A stretch of DNA of 64,000 nucleotides from DASSUW01 sp963774155. Its GTDB lineage: Bacteria > Actinomycetota > Thermoleophilia > Solirubrobacterales > Solirubrobacteraceae. Position numbers and translations under genes: made by a program. The DNA is taken from contig CAVZDW010000004.1 of assembly GCA_963774155.1 (NCBI GenBank), forward strand, positions 310,001 to 374,000. The letters are read 5' to 3'. Of the stretch, positions 43,482 to 51,623 are shown in pieces. Below the pieces are notes generated by a model. The model ran no database searches. It saw only the letters and a program-made list of their open reading frames with translations, and was not told the DNA's origin. The first letter of the stretch is position 1. The number at the start of each line of letters is the position of its first letter.

Positions 43482-44081
43482 ATGAGCAAGGTCTACACCG
43501 GCGCGAGCATGTCCCTCGACGGCTACATCTCCGGCCCGGACGAGAGCGGCTTCGAGCACCTGTTCAAGTGGTATGCAAACGGCGAGGTCGCGGTCCCCAC
43601 GACAAAGCCGGACATGACGATGCACATGACCGAGACGAGCGCCCGGCACTTCCAGGGGATCATCGAGATGACCGGCGCGTTGGTCGTCGGCCGCAAGCTG
43701 TTCGACGCGATCGGCGGCTGGGGCGGCAACCACCCGATGGGCGGGCCGGTCGTCGTCCTCACCCACCGCGAGCCGCCGGCCGACTGGCCCGAGGACGCGC
43801 CGTTCACCTTCGTCACCGGGGGCATCGAGGCGGCGATCGCGACGGCGAAGGAGCTCGCGGGCGACAAGGTGGTCGGCGTCAACGGCGGCGAGATCGCGAG
43901 CCAGTGCCTCGACGCCGGCCTGCTCGACGAGGTCTGGATCGACCTCGTCCCCGTCCTGCTCGGCGGCGGCACGCCGTTCTTCGCGTCGCTCGCCACCGCG
44001 CCGGTCGAGCTCGAGGGCCCGGTCATGGTGGCCGAGGGCCGCGACGTCACGCATCTGCGCTACCGCGTGCGCAAGGGCTGA
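43482..44081 (+). CDS. Dihydrofolate reductase/RibD C-terminal family protein
   Basis: This 199-aa protein has the RibD_C/DHFR-like fold: MSKVYTGASMSLDGYISGPD, ALVVGRKLFDAIGGWGG, VVVLTHREP and LLDEVWIDLVPVLLGGGTPF. These stand-alone proteins bind NADPH and are often called DHFR family, but they rarely act on dihydrofolate. The ATG at 43482 is preceded by a perfect AGGAGG at 43471-43476, one of the few strong Shine-Dalgarno sites in the window, indicating an ordinary leadered mRNA. Confidence 0.87.
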   Translation: MSKVYTGASMSLDGYISGPDESGFEHLFKWYANGEVAVPTTKPDMTMHMTETSARHFQGIIEMTGALVVGRKLFDAIGGWGGNHPMGGPVVVLTHREPPADWPEDAPFTFVTGGIEAAIATAKELAGDKVVGVNGGEIASQCLDAGLLDEVWIDLVPVLLGGGTPFFASLATAPVELEGPVMVAEGRDVTHLRYRVRKG

Positions 44082-44127
44082 GCCTCGGGTTGCGCGCGAC
44101 ACGGACGAGGCGCGATGCTGCTCGCCT

Positions 44128-44490
44128 ATGGCTGACAAAGTGCTGATCAACCTCGCCACCGGCCTCGAGGACAGCGAGCGCGTGACCGTCGCGTTCCTCG
44201 TCGCCGGTGCCGCCCTGGAGCGCGGCCGTCAGGTCGCGATGTTCCTCACCAAGGAGGCCGTGCGGCTCGCGGAGCCCGGCCACGCCGTGGGCGTCGCCTG
44301 CGACGGCTGCCCGCCGCTCGACCGCCTGTTCCAGCAGTTCGCCGACGGCGGCGGCGAGCTGCTCGTGTGCCCGATCTGCGTCAACGCGCGCCGGCTCGAC
44401 GCCGAGTCCTTCGTGAGCCACGCCCGCGTCGCGGGAGCCACCCCGATGTGGGAGTGGCTCGGCGACGAGGGGACCGTGTTCTCGTACTAG
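44128..44490 (+). CDS. DsrE-family protein
   Basis: This 120-aa protein has the DsrE fold: VLINLATGLEDSERVTVAFL, GAALERGRQVAMFLTKEAVR, VACDGCPPLDRLFQQFADGG and LLVCPICVNARRLDAESF. The paired cysteines in CDGC and CPIC could carry sulfur, as in sulfur-relay proteins, though most single-gene DsrE proteins are uncharacterised. It stands alone, 46 nt after the DHFR-like gene. No sulfur oxidation or tRNA thiolation genes are adjacent. Confidence 0.82.
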   Translation: MADKVLINLATGLEDSERVTVAFLVAGAALERGRQVAMFLTKEAVRLAEPGHAVGVACDGCPPLDRLFQQFADGGGELLVCPICVNARRLDAESFVSHARVAGATPMWEWLGDEGTVFSY

Positions 44491-44494
44491 CGTC

Positions 44495-46589
44495 CTAGAG
44501 GAGCTCGGCGAGCAGCCGGGCGGCCCGCTTCGCGCCGTCGCGGTCGACGTCCGCGGGGCGGGCCTGCTCGCGCAGCGCGCCGGCGATCGCGGCGCCGATG
44601 TCCGCCGTGGCCAGGTCGATGGCCTGGCCGGCGCCGTAGCGCTCGAGCCGGTGCCGGACGTGGAAGTTCTGCTCGAAGTGCCGCTCCAGCGGCGCGTACA
44701 GGAAGGGGCGCTTGGCGGCCGTCAGCTCCATGCAGGTGGTGAGCCCGCCCTGCGTGACCGCGACGTCGCACGCCGCCAGGTGCTTGGAGAGCTCGTGCAC
44801 GTAGCCGACCAGCTCGACGCCCTCGGGCGTGGGGAGCGACGCGCAGTCGATCCGCGGCCCGCACACCACGATCGTGCGCATCGACGGATCGGCCGCGTCG
44901 ATCACGCGCCGCAGCAGGCCGGCGCCGACGCCCGACCCGCCGACGGTCACGAGGCAGACGGTCTCGTCGGCGCCGTAGCCGAGCTGCTCGCGGTCGGCCG
45001 GCTCGCCGGCGCCGGGCGCGAGGACGTAGCCGGAGAAGTCGAAGTGGTCCTCGACCCACGGGCGGATCTCCGGCAGCCCTTCGCCGAACGTGCCGGGGAC
45101 GACGTCGGCGGGCTCGCCGACGAAGATCGCGCGGTCGCGCACGCGCGGGAAGCGGGCGATCTGCTCGATCATCTCGGCGTTGTAGTCGGCGGTCAGCCGC
45201 GCCTCCTCGTCGCCGCCTTCGGGCAGCGGGAGCCAGCCCACGAAGTCGGTCAGGAACGCGTACGCCGCGGTCTTCAGCTCCGGGTTCTCGTGCAGGTAGT
45301 GGTCGAGCTCCCAGGCCTCGTCGCCGATCCACAGGTCGTACGGCTCCTCGCGCACGAGGTCGTCGAAGACCATGAAGTTGGTGAGGAGGATCTCGTCCAT
45401 CCGGCGCCAGGCCTGGAAGACGTTCAGCTCGTGGTCGTTCGCCTGGGCGGCGATGTGGCGGGACTCGCCGGCCAGCGCCGCGCTCGCCGGGTGGACGCGC
45501 TCGCCGCAGGCCTCGAGCACGTCCGGTGACGGGCTCCTGGGCCAGCCAGTCGATCTCGAGGTCGGGATGGAGCGCGCGCAGCTCGCGGGCGATCGCGACG
45601 TCGCGCCAGGCGTGGCCGAGCCCGATCGGCGAGGAGACGTAGAGCGCGCGCTTGCGGCGCCGGAGCGCGCGGCGCCAGCGCGTCGGCGGCTTCGGCCGCT
45701 CGTAGACGCGCTCGGCGAAGTCGCGCATCAGGTGGTTGACGCGCACGGGGTGGCGGGCGTGCGGGCAGTGGCCGACGCCCTCGAGCTCGACCAGCTCGGC
45801 CCCGGTGCGCTCGGCGAACGCCGCCCCGCGGTCGGCCGGGATCAGGTGGTCCTCGTCGCTCTGGATGACGAGCAGCGGACAGCGCAGCCGATCGAGCAGG
45901 TCGTGCATCGTCGCGTCGTCGAGCCCGGGCGCGTCGATCGTGTGCGCCAGCGTCTCCGGCGTCGTCTCGAGCGCCCAGCCGATGGCGTCCTCGATCGCCT
46001 TGGTCGAGTGCGGCTCGGGATAGCAGCGGTCGAAGAAGAAGTCGAGATAGCCGCGGTAGTCGCGCGCCCACGAGTGGCGGTTCGCGCGCGCCCAGCCCTC
46101 GTAGTGCTCGAGCTCGGCGTCGAAGGAGTGGCCGGTGCGCTCGGGGAGCGGCGGGGTGAGCGGCAGGGCGGGGGAGAAGAACAGGGCGCCGCGCACGCGC
46201 TCGGGATGCCGTGCGGCGAGCAGCAGCGCGCCCGCCGCGGTGCCGCAGTGCACGCCGACCACGGCGTGGGCGGCGCCGGCGGCGTCGAGCACGGCCAGCG
46301 CGTCCTGCTCGAGCGCGTAGGGCCCGTAGAGCTCCGGCGTGGTCGGGCGATCGCTCAGCCCGTTCCCGCGCCCGTCGAAGGTGATGACGCGGAAGTGACG
46401 CGCCAGGTAGGGGACCTGGAGCTTCCAGAAGCGTGAGTGGATGATCGACCAGGGCGGGAAGAGCAGCAGCGTCTCCTCGCCCTGGCCGAACACCGAATAG
46501 GCGATGCGGACGCCGTCGACGTCGGCGAATCCCGTTTCCTCCGGCGTCAGTGCCCGGGAGGCCGGCTCGGTGGCGTCCGCGACCACCAT
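44495..46589 (-). pseudogene. Alpha/beta hydrolase fused to GT-B glycosyltransferase, frame broken by one extra base
   Basis: Residues 1-300 are an alpha/beta hydrolase (VITFDGRGNGLSDRP, VVGVHCGTAAGALLLAARHP, VIQSDEDHLIPADRG, GVGHCPHARHP). At the nucleophile elbow the motif reads GVHCGT, so Cys replaces Ser. After RRRKRALYVSSPIGLGHAWR a glycosyltransferase of the MurG/UGT class begins (LVTVGGSGVGAGLLRRVI, LVGYVHELSKHLAACDVAVT, QGGLTTCMELTAAKRPFLYA). The frame is lost near 45522, and removing one base gives about 697 aa. The hydrolase might act on the acceptor of the glycosyl transfer. It is 4 nt downstream of the tautomerase gene. Confidence 0.8.
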
Positions 46590-46593
46590 GTCG

Positions 46594-46818
46594 TCAGGCC
46601 GGCGTACCGGCGGCGAGCTCGTGGACGGCCTCGGTGGTCAGCGGGTTGCCGCCGATACCCCAGTCGCCGCTCTTGACCTCGTCGATGACGACCCAGGTCA
46701 CACCGCGCATGTTCTCGCCCTCGATCTCGACCATGGTGTCGGTGAGCTTCTCGATCATCTCACGCTTCTGGTCGTGGTCGAAGACGCCTTCGATCAGCTT
46801 CACATTGATCATCGGCAT
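46594..46818 (-). CDS. 4-oxalocrotonate tautomerase family protein
   Basis: This 74-aa protein begins Met-Pro, giving the catalytic N-terminal Pro after Met removal. MPMINVKLIEGVFDHDQKRE and LTDTMVEIEGENMRGVTWVV are typical of the small tautomerase family (COG1942). The ribosome site TAAGGAG is 6 nt before the ATG. It is the first gene of an operon with the hydrolase-glycosyltransferase and is divergent from a TetR gene with a shared operator. Possible roles are keto-enol tautomerisation of an aromatic breakdown product. Confidence 0.88.
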   Translation of the reverse strand: MPMINVKLIEGVFDHDQKREMIEKLTDTMVEIEGENMRGVTWVVIDEVKSGDWGIGGNPLTTEAVHELAAGTPA

Positions 46819-46835
46819 TGGGACTCCTTAGTTAG

Positions 46836-46870
46836 TTGGTCGTTCGACCGACCAAACAGTATGCTAGGGT
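46836..46870. promoter_or_regulatory. TetR-type operator and leaderless TetR promoter
   Basis: TTGGTCG (46836-46842) and CGACCAA (46849-46855) form a perfect inverted repeat with a TTCGAC centre. TTCGAC (46843-46848) may serve as the -35 box. TAGGGT (46865-46870) lies 16 bp further and 7 nt before the TetR GTG. The palindrome is between the divergent tautomerase and TetR genes, so one bound dimer could repress both. Confidence 0.65.
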
Positions 46871-46877
46871 GCTCGCC

Positions 46878-47511
46878 GTGTCAAGTGCCGCCGATCCATC
46901 CACCGACGGCCGCGCGATCCGCGGCGCGGCGACGCGCGACCGCATGGTCGACGCCGCCCGCGAGGTCCTGATCGAGCACGGCCACGCGGGGATGAGCACG
47001 CGGGCGGTGGCCGAGCGGGCCGGGGTGCGGCTCTCGCTCGTCCACTACCACTTCGGCGGCAAGCAGGGCCTGCTCGTCGAAGTCCTGCATCGCGAGAACG
47101 ACCAGCTGCTCGCGCGCCAGCACGAGCTGTACGCCGCGCCCGGGCCGCTGGCCGAGAAGTGGCGGATCGCCTGCGACCTGCTCGACGAGGACATCGAGTC
47201 GGGCTACGTCCGCGTGCTGTGGGAGCTGTGGGCCGCGGGCCTGTCCGACCCGGAGCTGGCCGAGGGCTGGCGTTCGGCCACGGCGGGCTGGCGCGAGCTC
47301 CTCGCGTCCGTCTTCGCGGCGTGGTCGGCGGAGCTCGAGATCGAGCTGCCCCTGTCCCCGCGAGCGCTCGCCTCGCTGGTCGCCAACCTCTTCCAGGGGA
47401 TCGAGATCGAGCTGCTGGCCGGCGTGACCCGAGTCGGAGGCGCCGCACCGCGAGGTGCTCGACGCCTTCGGCGCGCTGATCGCGCAGGCCGAGGCGGATC
47501 GCGCGGCCTGA
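46878..47511 (+). pseudogene. TetR-family transcriptional regulator, frame broken by one extra base
   Basis: The protein starts at a leaderless GTG. The N-terminal helix-turn-helix is intact (TRDRMVDAAREVLIEHGHAG, MSTRAVAERAGVRLSLVHYH, FGGKQGLLVEVL), followed by a helical ligand domain (YVRVLWELWAAGLSDPELAE, LASLVANLFQGIEIELLAGV). Near 47429 an extra C shifts the frame. The natural end, EVLDAFGALIAQAEADRAA and a TGA overlapping the next ATG, is one frame on. Repaired length is about 211 aa, normal for TetR. It likely represses itself and the divergent tautomerase operon. Confidence 0.82.
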
Positions 47512-47974
47512 TGGAACCGGTACGAGTCGACGTGGGCACGGCAGTTCGCGTTCCCGCTCCGGGACGGCTTCGACTACATCACGGACCTGGCAGTGCTGGC
47601 CGGAGTACTGGCCGGGCCTGATCAGCCTCGCGCCGGAGTCACGCTGGTCGCAGCCGGGAGACACGGCCCGGCTGACGCTGAAGCTGCTCGGCCGACCGAC
47701 GGAGCTCGAGATGACCCTGACCCGGATCGTCCCGTATCGCCTGGTCGAGTACACGAGCGTGCAGCGTGGCCTGCCCGACGCGAACCATGAGCGCCACTTC
47801 GCCGACGATCCCGCGGGCTTCGCCTACCGGATCGTCGTCGAGCTGGAGCCGCGCGGAGGATTGCGCCTGCCGCTGGACCGGCTCGTCGTACCGCGCGCGG
47901 TCGCGCGCACGGCACGGCAGACGCTCGCCAATCTGGAACGGCGGTTCGCCGAGCGCTCCGGCGGCGTTGGCTGA
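47511..47974 (+). pseudogene. SRPBCC-fold protein, frame broken by two extra bases
   Basis: The ATG at 47511 overlaps the TetR stop by one base. Removing one G at 47513-47514 and one near 47602 gives a continuous protein of about 153 aa starting MNRYESTWARQFAFPLRDGF, then EYWPGLISLAPESRWSQPGD, LTLKLLGRPTELEMTLTRI and LVEYTSVQRGLPDANHERHF. This strand pattern fits SRPBCC/polyketide cyclase-like ligand-binding proteins. It is probably co-transcribed with TetR and may bind the same ligand class as the tautomerase pathway, which is inference. Confidence 0.62.
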
Positions 47975-48013
47975 CCGTTGCACTTCCGCGGGCGGGCGCG
48001 GACACTGTGTGGC

Positions 48014-48424
48014 GTGCGACTGCTGGTCGTGATCCTCGTTTGCGGTGTCGTTGCCGTCGGCTGCGGTGAGGAGAAGCCGGCGCCGGTCGCCGGCCTCCCG
48101 GCCGCCGATCACGCGGCGGAGGTGGAGCGCAACCCGTTCGCCGTCACGTGCGGCGATCTGATCCGGCAGCCCGAGTCTCCGGAGGCGCAGAAGCTCGTCA
48201 TCCGGGCCGAGTTCGCGCTCGCCTCGCGACCCGAGCTCCGCAAGCGCGCCAAGGCCATGACGCTCAATCGCGCCGGGCGGAGCGTGTACTGGGCGATGAC
48301 CGAGCTGTGCAAGGGGCGCGAGGAGTCGTTCACGCCGGGGAAGGCCGCGGTCGCGGCCGTGCGTCGCGGCAAGTACCTCGTGCAGCCGCGGCCCCAGGCG
48401 TGGTCGGATCCCTACGTGGACTGA
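48014..48424 (+). CDS. Predicted lipoprotein of unknown function
   Basis: From the GTG at 48014 the 136-aa product begins MRLLVVILVCGVVAVGCGEE, a lipoprotein signal with lipobox VAVGC. The mature part has NPFAVTCGDLIRQPESPEAQ, a helical LVIRAEFALASRPELRKRAK and VYWAMTELCKGREESFTPGK. Two further cysteines could form a disulfide. No family is recognised. It should be anchored on the outer face of the membrane. The 3' end overlaps the convergent decarboxylase gene by 13 bp. Confidence 0.7.
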   Translation: MRLLVVILVCGVVAVGCGEEKPAPVAGLPAADHAAEVERNPFAVTCGDLIRQPESPEAQKLVIRAEFALASRPELRKRAKAMTLNRAGRSVYWAMTELCKGREESFTPGKAAVAAVRRGKYLVQPRPQAWSDPYVD

Positions 48425-49776
48425 CGCGCCGCGATGATCGCGTCGACCGAGCGGTCGACGTCCTCGGCCGTCGTCTGCCAGTTGCAGACGGAGAGGCGGA
48501 TGCCGCGCCGCCCGCGCCAGCTCGTTCCGCTCGGGTAGCACGTGCCGTCGGCGTGGGCGGCGGCGACCGTGGCGTCGGTCGTGGCGTCGTCGGCGCAGGC
48601 GAAGAGGACCTGGTTGAGCTCCTGCTCGAGGACCTCGAAGCCGGCGGCTTCGAGCCGCTCCGCGAACCGCTCCGCGCACGCGCAGAGGCGGTCGACGAGC
48701 TCGGCGACGCCGTCGCGGCCGAGCGCTCGCAGGGTCGCGTAGACGGCCACGCCGCGGGCGCGGCGCGAGAACTCCGGCGTCCAGTCCAGCGGCTCGCGGG
48801 GTCCGGCGGCGTCCTGGACGATGTAGGCCGCGACGGCGGCGACCGCGGCGCGGTGGGCCTCCTGGTCGCGGACGAAGGCGATGCCGCAGTCGAAGGGCAC
48901 GTTGAGCCACTTGTGGCCGTCGGTGGCCCAGGAGTCGGCGCGCTCGACGCCCGCGACCTTGTGCCGTTGCCGCGGGCTGGCCGCGGCCCAGAGCCCGAAG
49001 GCGCCGTCCACGTGGACCCAGGCGTTCGCCGCGTGCGCGGCTTCGCAGATGGGCTCGATCGGGTCGATGGAGCCGCCGTTCACGTTGCCGACCTGGGCGA
49101 GGACGATCACCGGCCGCTCGTCTCGCGCCGCGAGCGCCTCGGCGAGACGGTCGGCCCGCATGGCGCCGTGCTCGTCCGTGGGGATCGGCTCGATCGCGCC
49201 GGTGCCCAGGCCGAGCAGCCGCAGCGCCCGGTCGATGGTGATGTGCCGCTCCTCGCTCGCGAGCACGCGGATGCGCGGCGCGCCGACCAGCCCGTCGCGC
49301 TCGACGTCGTGGCCGCGGTCGGCGAGCACGCGGTGTCGTGCGGCGGCGAGCGCGGTCACGTGCGCCATCTGGCAGCCGGTCACGAGGGCGAACGAGGCGG
49401 TCTCGGGCAGGTGCAGCAGCTCGGCCAGCCAGCGGCCGGCGACCGCTTCGAAGGCGGTCGTCGCGGGCGTGGGACCCGTGAGCGCGGAGTTCTGATCCCA
49501 CGTCGTGACGAGCCAGTCGGCGGCGAGCCCCGCCGGGTGCGTGCCGCCGATGACGAAGCCGAAGAAGCGCGGCGAGTTCATCGCCGTGAGCCCGGGCGTG
49601 GCCTCTTTGACGAGATCGTCGATCACCGTCTCGACGGGTATCGGGCCGTCGGTCAGCGTGTCGGTGATGCGCAGCTGAGCCGCCGTGACCTCCGGGGCCA
49701 CGGGGCGATCGTCGAGCGCGCCGAGCCAGTCCGCGGCGTGGTCGGCGACGTCATGCAGCAACCCGCGCGTCTCCAC
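48412..49776 (-). CDS. PLP-dependent group II decarboxylase family protein
   Basis: This 454-aa PLP enzyme resembles aromatic-L-amino-acid, glutamate and diaminobutyrate decarboxylases: FFGFVIGGTHPAGLAADWLV, ALVTGCQMAHVTALAAAR, WVHVDGAFGLWAA with the conserved Asp, and the PLP lysine in SWATDGHKWLNVPFDCGIA. The substrate cannot be fixed from sequence. The GTG start has TAGAGT 6 nt upstream (leaderless). The enzyme is monocistronic. Confidence 0.87.
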   Translation of the reverse strand: METRGLLHDVADHAADWLGALDDRPVAPEVTAAQLRITDTLTDGPIPVETVIDDLVKEATPGLTAMNSPRFFGFVIGGTHPAGLAADWLVTTWDQNSALTGPTPATTAFEAVAGRWLAELLHLPETASFALVTGCQMAHVTALAAARHRVLADRGHDVERDGLVGAPRIRVLASEERHITIDRALRLLGLGTGAIEPIPTDEHGAMRADRLAEALAARDERPVIVLAQVGNVNGGSIDPIEPICEAAHAANAWVHVDGAFGLWAAASPRQRHKVAGVERADSWATDGHKWLNVPFDCGIAFVRDQEAHRAAVAAVAAYIVQDAAGPREPLDWTPEFSRRARGVAVYATLRALGRDGVAELVDRLCACAERFAERLEAAGFEVLEQELNQVLFACADDATTDATVAAAHADGTCYPSGTSWRGRRGIRLSVCNWQTTAEDVDRSVDAIIAARQST

Positions 49777-49782
49777 GCGGCG

Positions 49783-49788
49783 ACTCTA
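49783..49788 (-). promoter_or_regulatory. -10 box of the leaderless decarboxylase gene
   Basis: TAGAGT on the minus strand (49788-49783) ends 6 nt before the GTG at 49776. It overlaps the 3' end of a possible small upstream gene. Confidence 0.5.
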
Positions 49789-49926
49789 CCGGCGCCAGAT
49801 CCCGACGGCGCTCACGAGCGCGGCGATGCACGCCGCCAGGAACGGGAGGCCGACGGCCAGGTAGACGCCTGGGCTGCTGTCCCGGTATGAGCGCGCAGCG
49901 TAGATCGGGGATAGTGAAGGGGCCAT
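49786..49926 (-). CDS. Possible 46-aa single-helix membrane protein
   Basis: The frame reads MAPSLSPIYAARSYRDSSPG and then a clear membrane helix (VYLAVGLPFLAACIAALVSA) ending VGIWRR. It fills the gap between the decarboxylase and ABM genes. Its ATG shares the CATG tetramer with the ABM gene's ATG on the other strand, so there is no room for a separate ribosome site, which weakens the case. The helix pattern is better than expected from random GC-rich sequence. Confidence 0.35.
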   Translation of the reverse strand: MAPSLSPIYAARSYRDSSPGVYLAVGLPFLAACIAALVSAVGIWRR

Positions 49927-50242
49927 GAGCATCGTGAAGATCAACGCCATCACCGTTCCGCGCGACCGGTTCGCCGAGTTCGAGCAGCGCTTCGCCACCC
50001 GGGCCGGCAAGGTGTCCGACGCGGAGGGCTTCGAGGGGTTCCAGCTCCTGCGGCCCAACGACGACCGCGAGGTCTGCCTCGTCGTCACCCAGTGGAGCAC
50101 CGAGGAGGCCTTCCGCGCCTGGGTCGCGAGCCCGGACTTCGCCGCCGGGCACGCGCAGCACCGCAAGAGCGGCCCGGTGGGGCCGCACTCGGAGCTCTGG
50201 TCGTTCGACGTGCTCGAGACCGAGGTTCCGAGCTCGCGTTGA
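49925..50242 (+). CDS. ABM-domain protein, heme-degrading monooxygenase-like
   Basis: This 105-aa protein has the antibiotic biosynthesis monooxygenase fold: VKINAITVPRDRFAEFEQRF, KVSDAEGFEGFQLLRPND, LVVTQWSTEEAFRAWVASP and HAQHRKSGPVGPHSELWSF. This order (FEGFQLL, then W-S-EAF-W, then H) matches the MhuD/IsdG/HmoA-like group that degrades heme. A heme role is likely but not proven because some ABM proteins act on quinones. GAAGGGG precedes the ATG. Confidence 0.83.
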   Translation: MSIVKINAITVPRDRFAEFEQRFATRAGKVSDAEGFEGFQLLRPNDDREVCLVVTQWSTEEAFRAWVASPDFAAGHAQHRKSGPVGPHSELWSFDVLETEVPSSR

Positions 50243-50271
50243 GCCGGCGTTGGCTGGGGTCGGCCCGTCGT

Positions 50272-50329
50272 CATGCCCTCCCGGGGCAGCGCTCGCAAGC
50301 TCGCGCCTGAGCGCCCCGGGGAGGACATG
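50272..50329. repeat. Imperfect long inverted repeat downstream of the ABM gene
   Basis: CATGCCCTCCCGGGGC (50273-50288 region) pairs with GCCCCGGGGAGGACATG (50313-50329), leaving a GC-rich loop. The hairpin may terminate the ABM transcript. The surrounding 50243-50506 stretch between the ABM and SRPBCC genes (264 bp) shows no convincing gene. Confidence 0.5.
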
Positions 50330-50506
50330 CCGCGGACCGCCCGCGGCAGTGGCCATGGTTTCGGCGTCTTCTCGTTCACGGTCTGCGGGAGGGCGGCATG
50401 GTGATGGCGCTGCGTGGGCACAGGCTCCCGTGGGCAGTCGCGATCGGAATACCGAGCCCGGGTCACCGTCCCGCGCGATCCCGGCGTCAGCGGCCCGGCC
50501 TCTGAT

Positions 50507-51121
50507 TCAACGATCGCTGCTTCGCCCGAGGGATTGCTCGGCGCGCTGCTTGATCCCGCGGAGCATCTTGCGCTCCATCACGAGCGAGCCCGGTTCCATC
50601 GGGAGCATGCCGAGGCGTGCGCTCAGCGTCGGGAGGCGGAAGCGGTTGCGGCTGATCAGCCTGGTGGTGCCGTTTCGCTCCTCGAGGACGAAGGTCCAGA
50701 CCCAGTTGCCGTCCATGGAGCGCCAGGCGAGCACGTGCTCCGGCTCGACCCGCTCCAGCCGCATCTGGTTCGTTCCGAGGCCGATCGTGTCGCCGACCTG
50801 CGGGTCCTGGAACTCGGGGAGGACCTGGTCGGCGCTGTGCATGCCGAGACCCATGAGGTTCTCGATCCAGTCGTAGGTGTACGCGCCGCCGCGCGGGGAC
50901 GGTCCCATCTGCGCGAGCCACGGCCACACGGCCGCGGCGGGGGCGTCGATCGAGATCGCGCGGGTCGCGACGCCGTCAGCGTCCTCCAGCAGCTCGTCGC
51001 CCGGCAGTCGCGAGTTCGCCTCGGCGTCCGTGGCGCCCCAGGTGAGGATCGGCCGGCGCAGGAACTTGGCATAGAGCCCGCCCAGCGCGGCCACGACGGC
51101 GGCGGCTCGGAGTGGCTTCAT
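50507..51121 (-). CDS. SRPBCC-fold protein with N-terminal hydrophobic segment
   Basis: This 204-aa protein begins MKPLRAAAVVAALGGLYAKF, perhaps a membrane anchor. Then comes a SRPBCC-like domain: ATRAISIDAPAAAVWPWLAQ, GGAYTYDWIENLMGLGMHSA, RLERVEPEHVLAWRSMDGNW, WTFVLEERNGTTRLISRNRF. WPWLAQMGP and YDWIENL mark a group of actinobacterial SRPBCC proteins of unknown function. It diverges from the DUF1203 gene with a 57-bp gap. Confidence 0.75.
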   Translation of the reverse strand: MKPLRAAAVVAALGGLYAKFLRRPILTWGATDAEANSRLPGDELLEDADGVATRAISIDAPAAAVWPWLAQMGPSPRGGAYTYDWIENLMGLGMHSADQVLPEFQDPQVGDTIGLGTNQMRLERVEPEHVLAWRSMDGNWVWTFVLEERNGTTRLISRNRFRLPTLSARLGMLPMEPGSLVMERKMLRGIKQRAEQSLGRSSDR

Positions 51122-51178
51122 GCGTCGAGTCTGGCGCAGGTTGCTCACGGAGCGGGGCGACTCGGCGTTGCAACCGTC

Positions 51179-51619
51179 ATGAGCTCCTTCGTCATCACCG
51201 CCCTGCCCGCCGGCGAGGTCGACATCGACGCGCCGGCCGCCGTCGACCAGCCGGCCGACGGGCCGCAGCCGTGCCGCCGCTGCCTGCGCAACGCCGAGGT
51301 CGGCGACCCGCTCGTCCTCGCGCCCTACAACCCGTTCAAGCTCGTGAGCCCGTACACGGGCGACGGTCCGGTCTTCGTGCACGCCGACGGCTGCGAGCCC
51401 TTCCGCTCCGTCCCGGACGCGGTCTCCGAGCAGGTCCACGGCCGCGTCCTCGCCATCCGCGCCTACGACGCCGACGCGATGATGACCGGCGCCGCCGTCC
51501 TGCCGGGCGAGGACTTCGTCGGCCACATCGCCGAGCGGCTCAGCGACCAGCAGGTCGCGTTCCTGCACGTCCACTTCGCCGGCCCCGGCTGCTTCGCGTT
51601 CCGCGTCGACCGAGCCTGA
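51179..51619 (+). CDS. DUF1203 family protein
   Basis: This 146-aa protein matches DUF1203: PCRRCLRNAEVGDPLVLAPY, GPVFVHADGCEPF, VLAIRAYDADAMMTGAAVLP and VAFLHVHFAGPGCFAFRVDR. The conserved CRxCL, HAxxC and HVHxxxxGCF motifs could bind a metal. The function of the family is unknown. It converges on the zinc-free alcohol dehydrogenase gene with a 4-bp gap. Confidence 0.82.
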   Translation: MSSFVITALPAGEVDIDAPAAVDQPADGPQPCRRCLRNAEVGDPLVLAPYNPFKLVSPYTGDGPVFVHADGCEPFRSVPDAVSEQVHGRVLAIRAYDADAMMTGAAVLPGEDFVGHIAERLSDQQVAFLHVHFAGPGCFAFRVDRA

Positions 51620-51623
51620 GAGC

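Noticed and set aside
50243..50506. A protein-coding gene between the ABM and SRPBCC genes.
   Set aside because: Frames on both strands lack motifs and coding character. Only an imperfect hairpin is evident.
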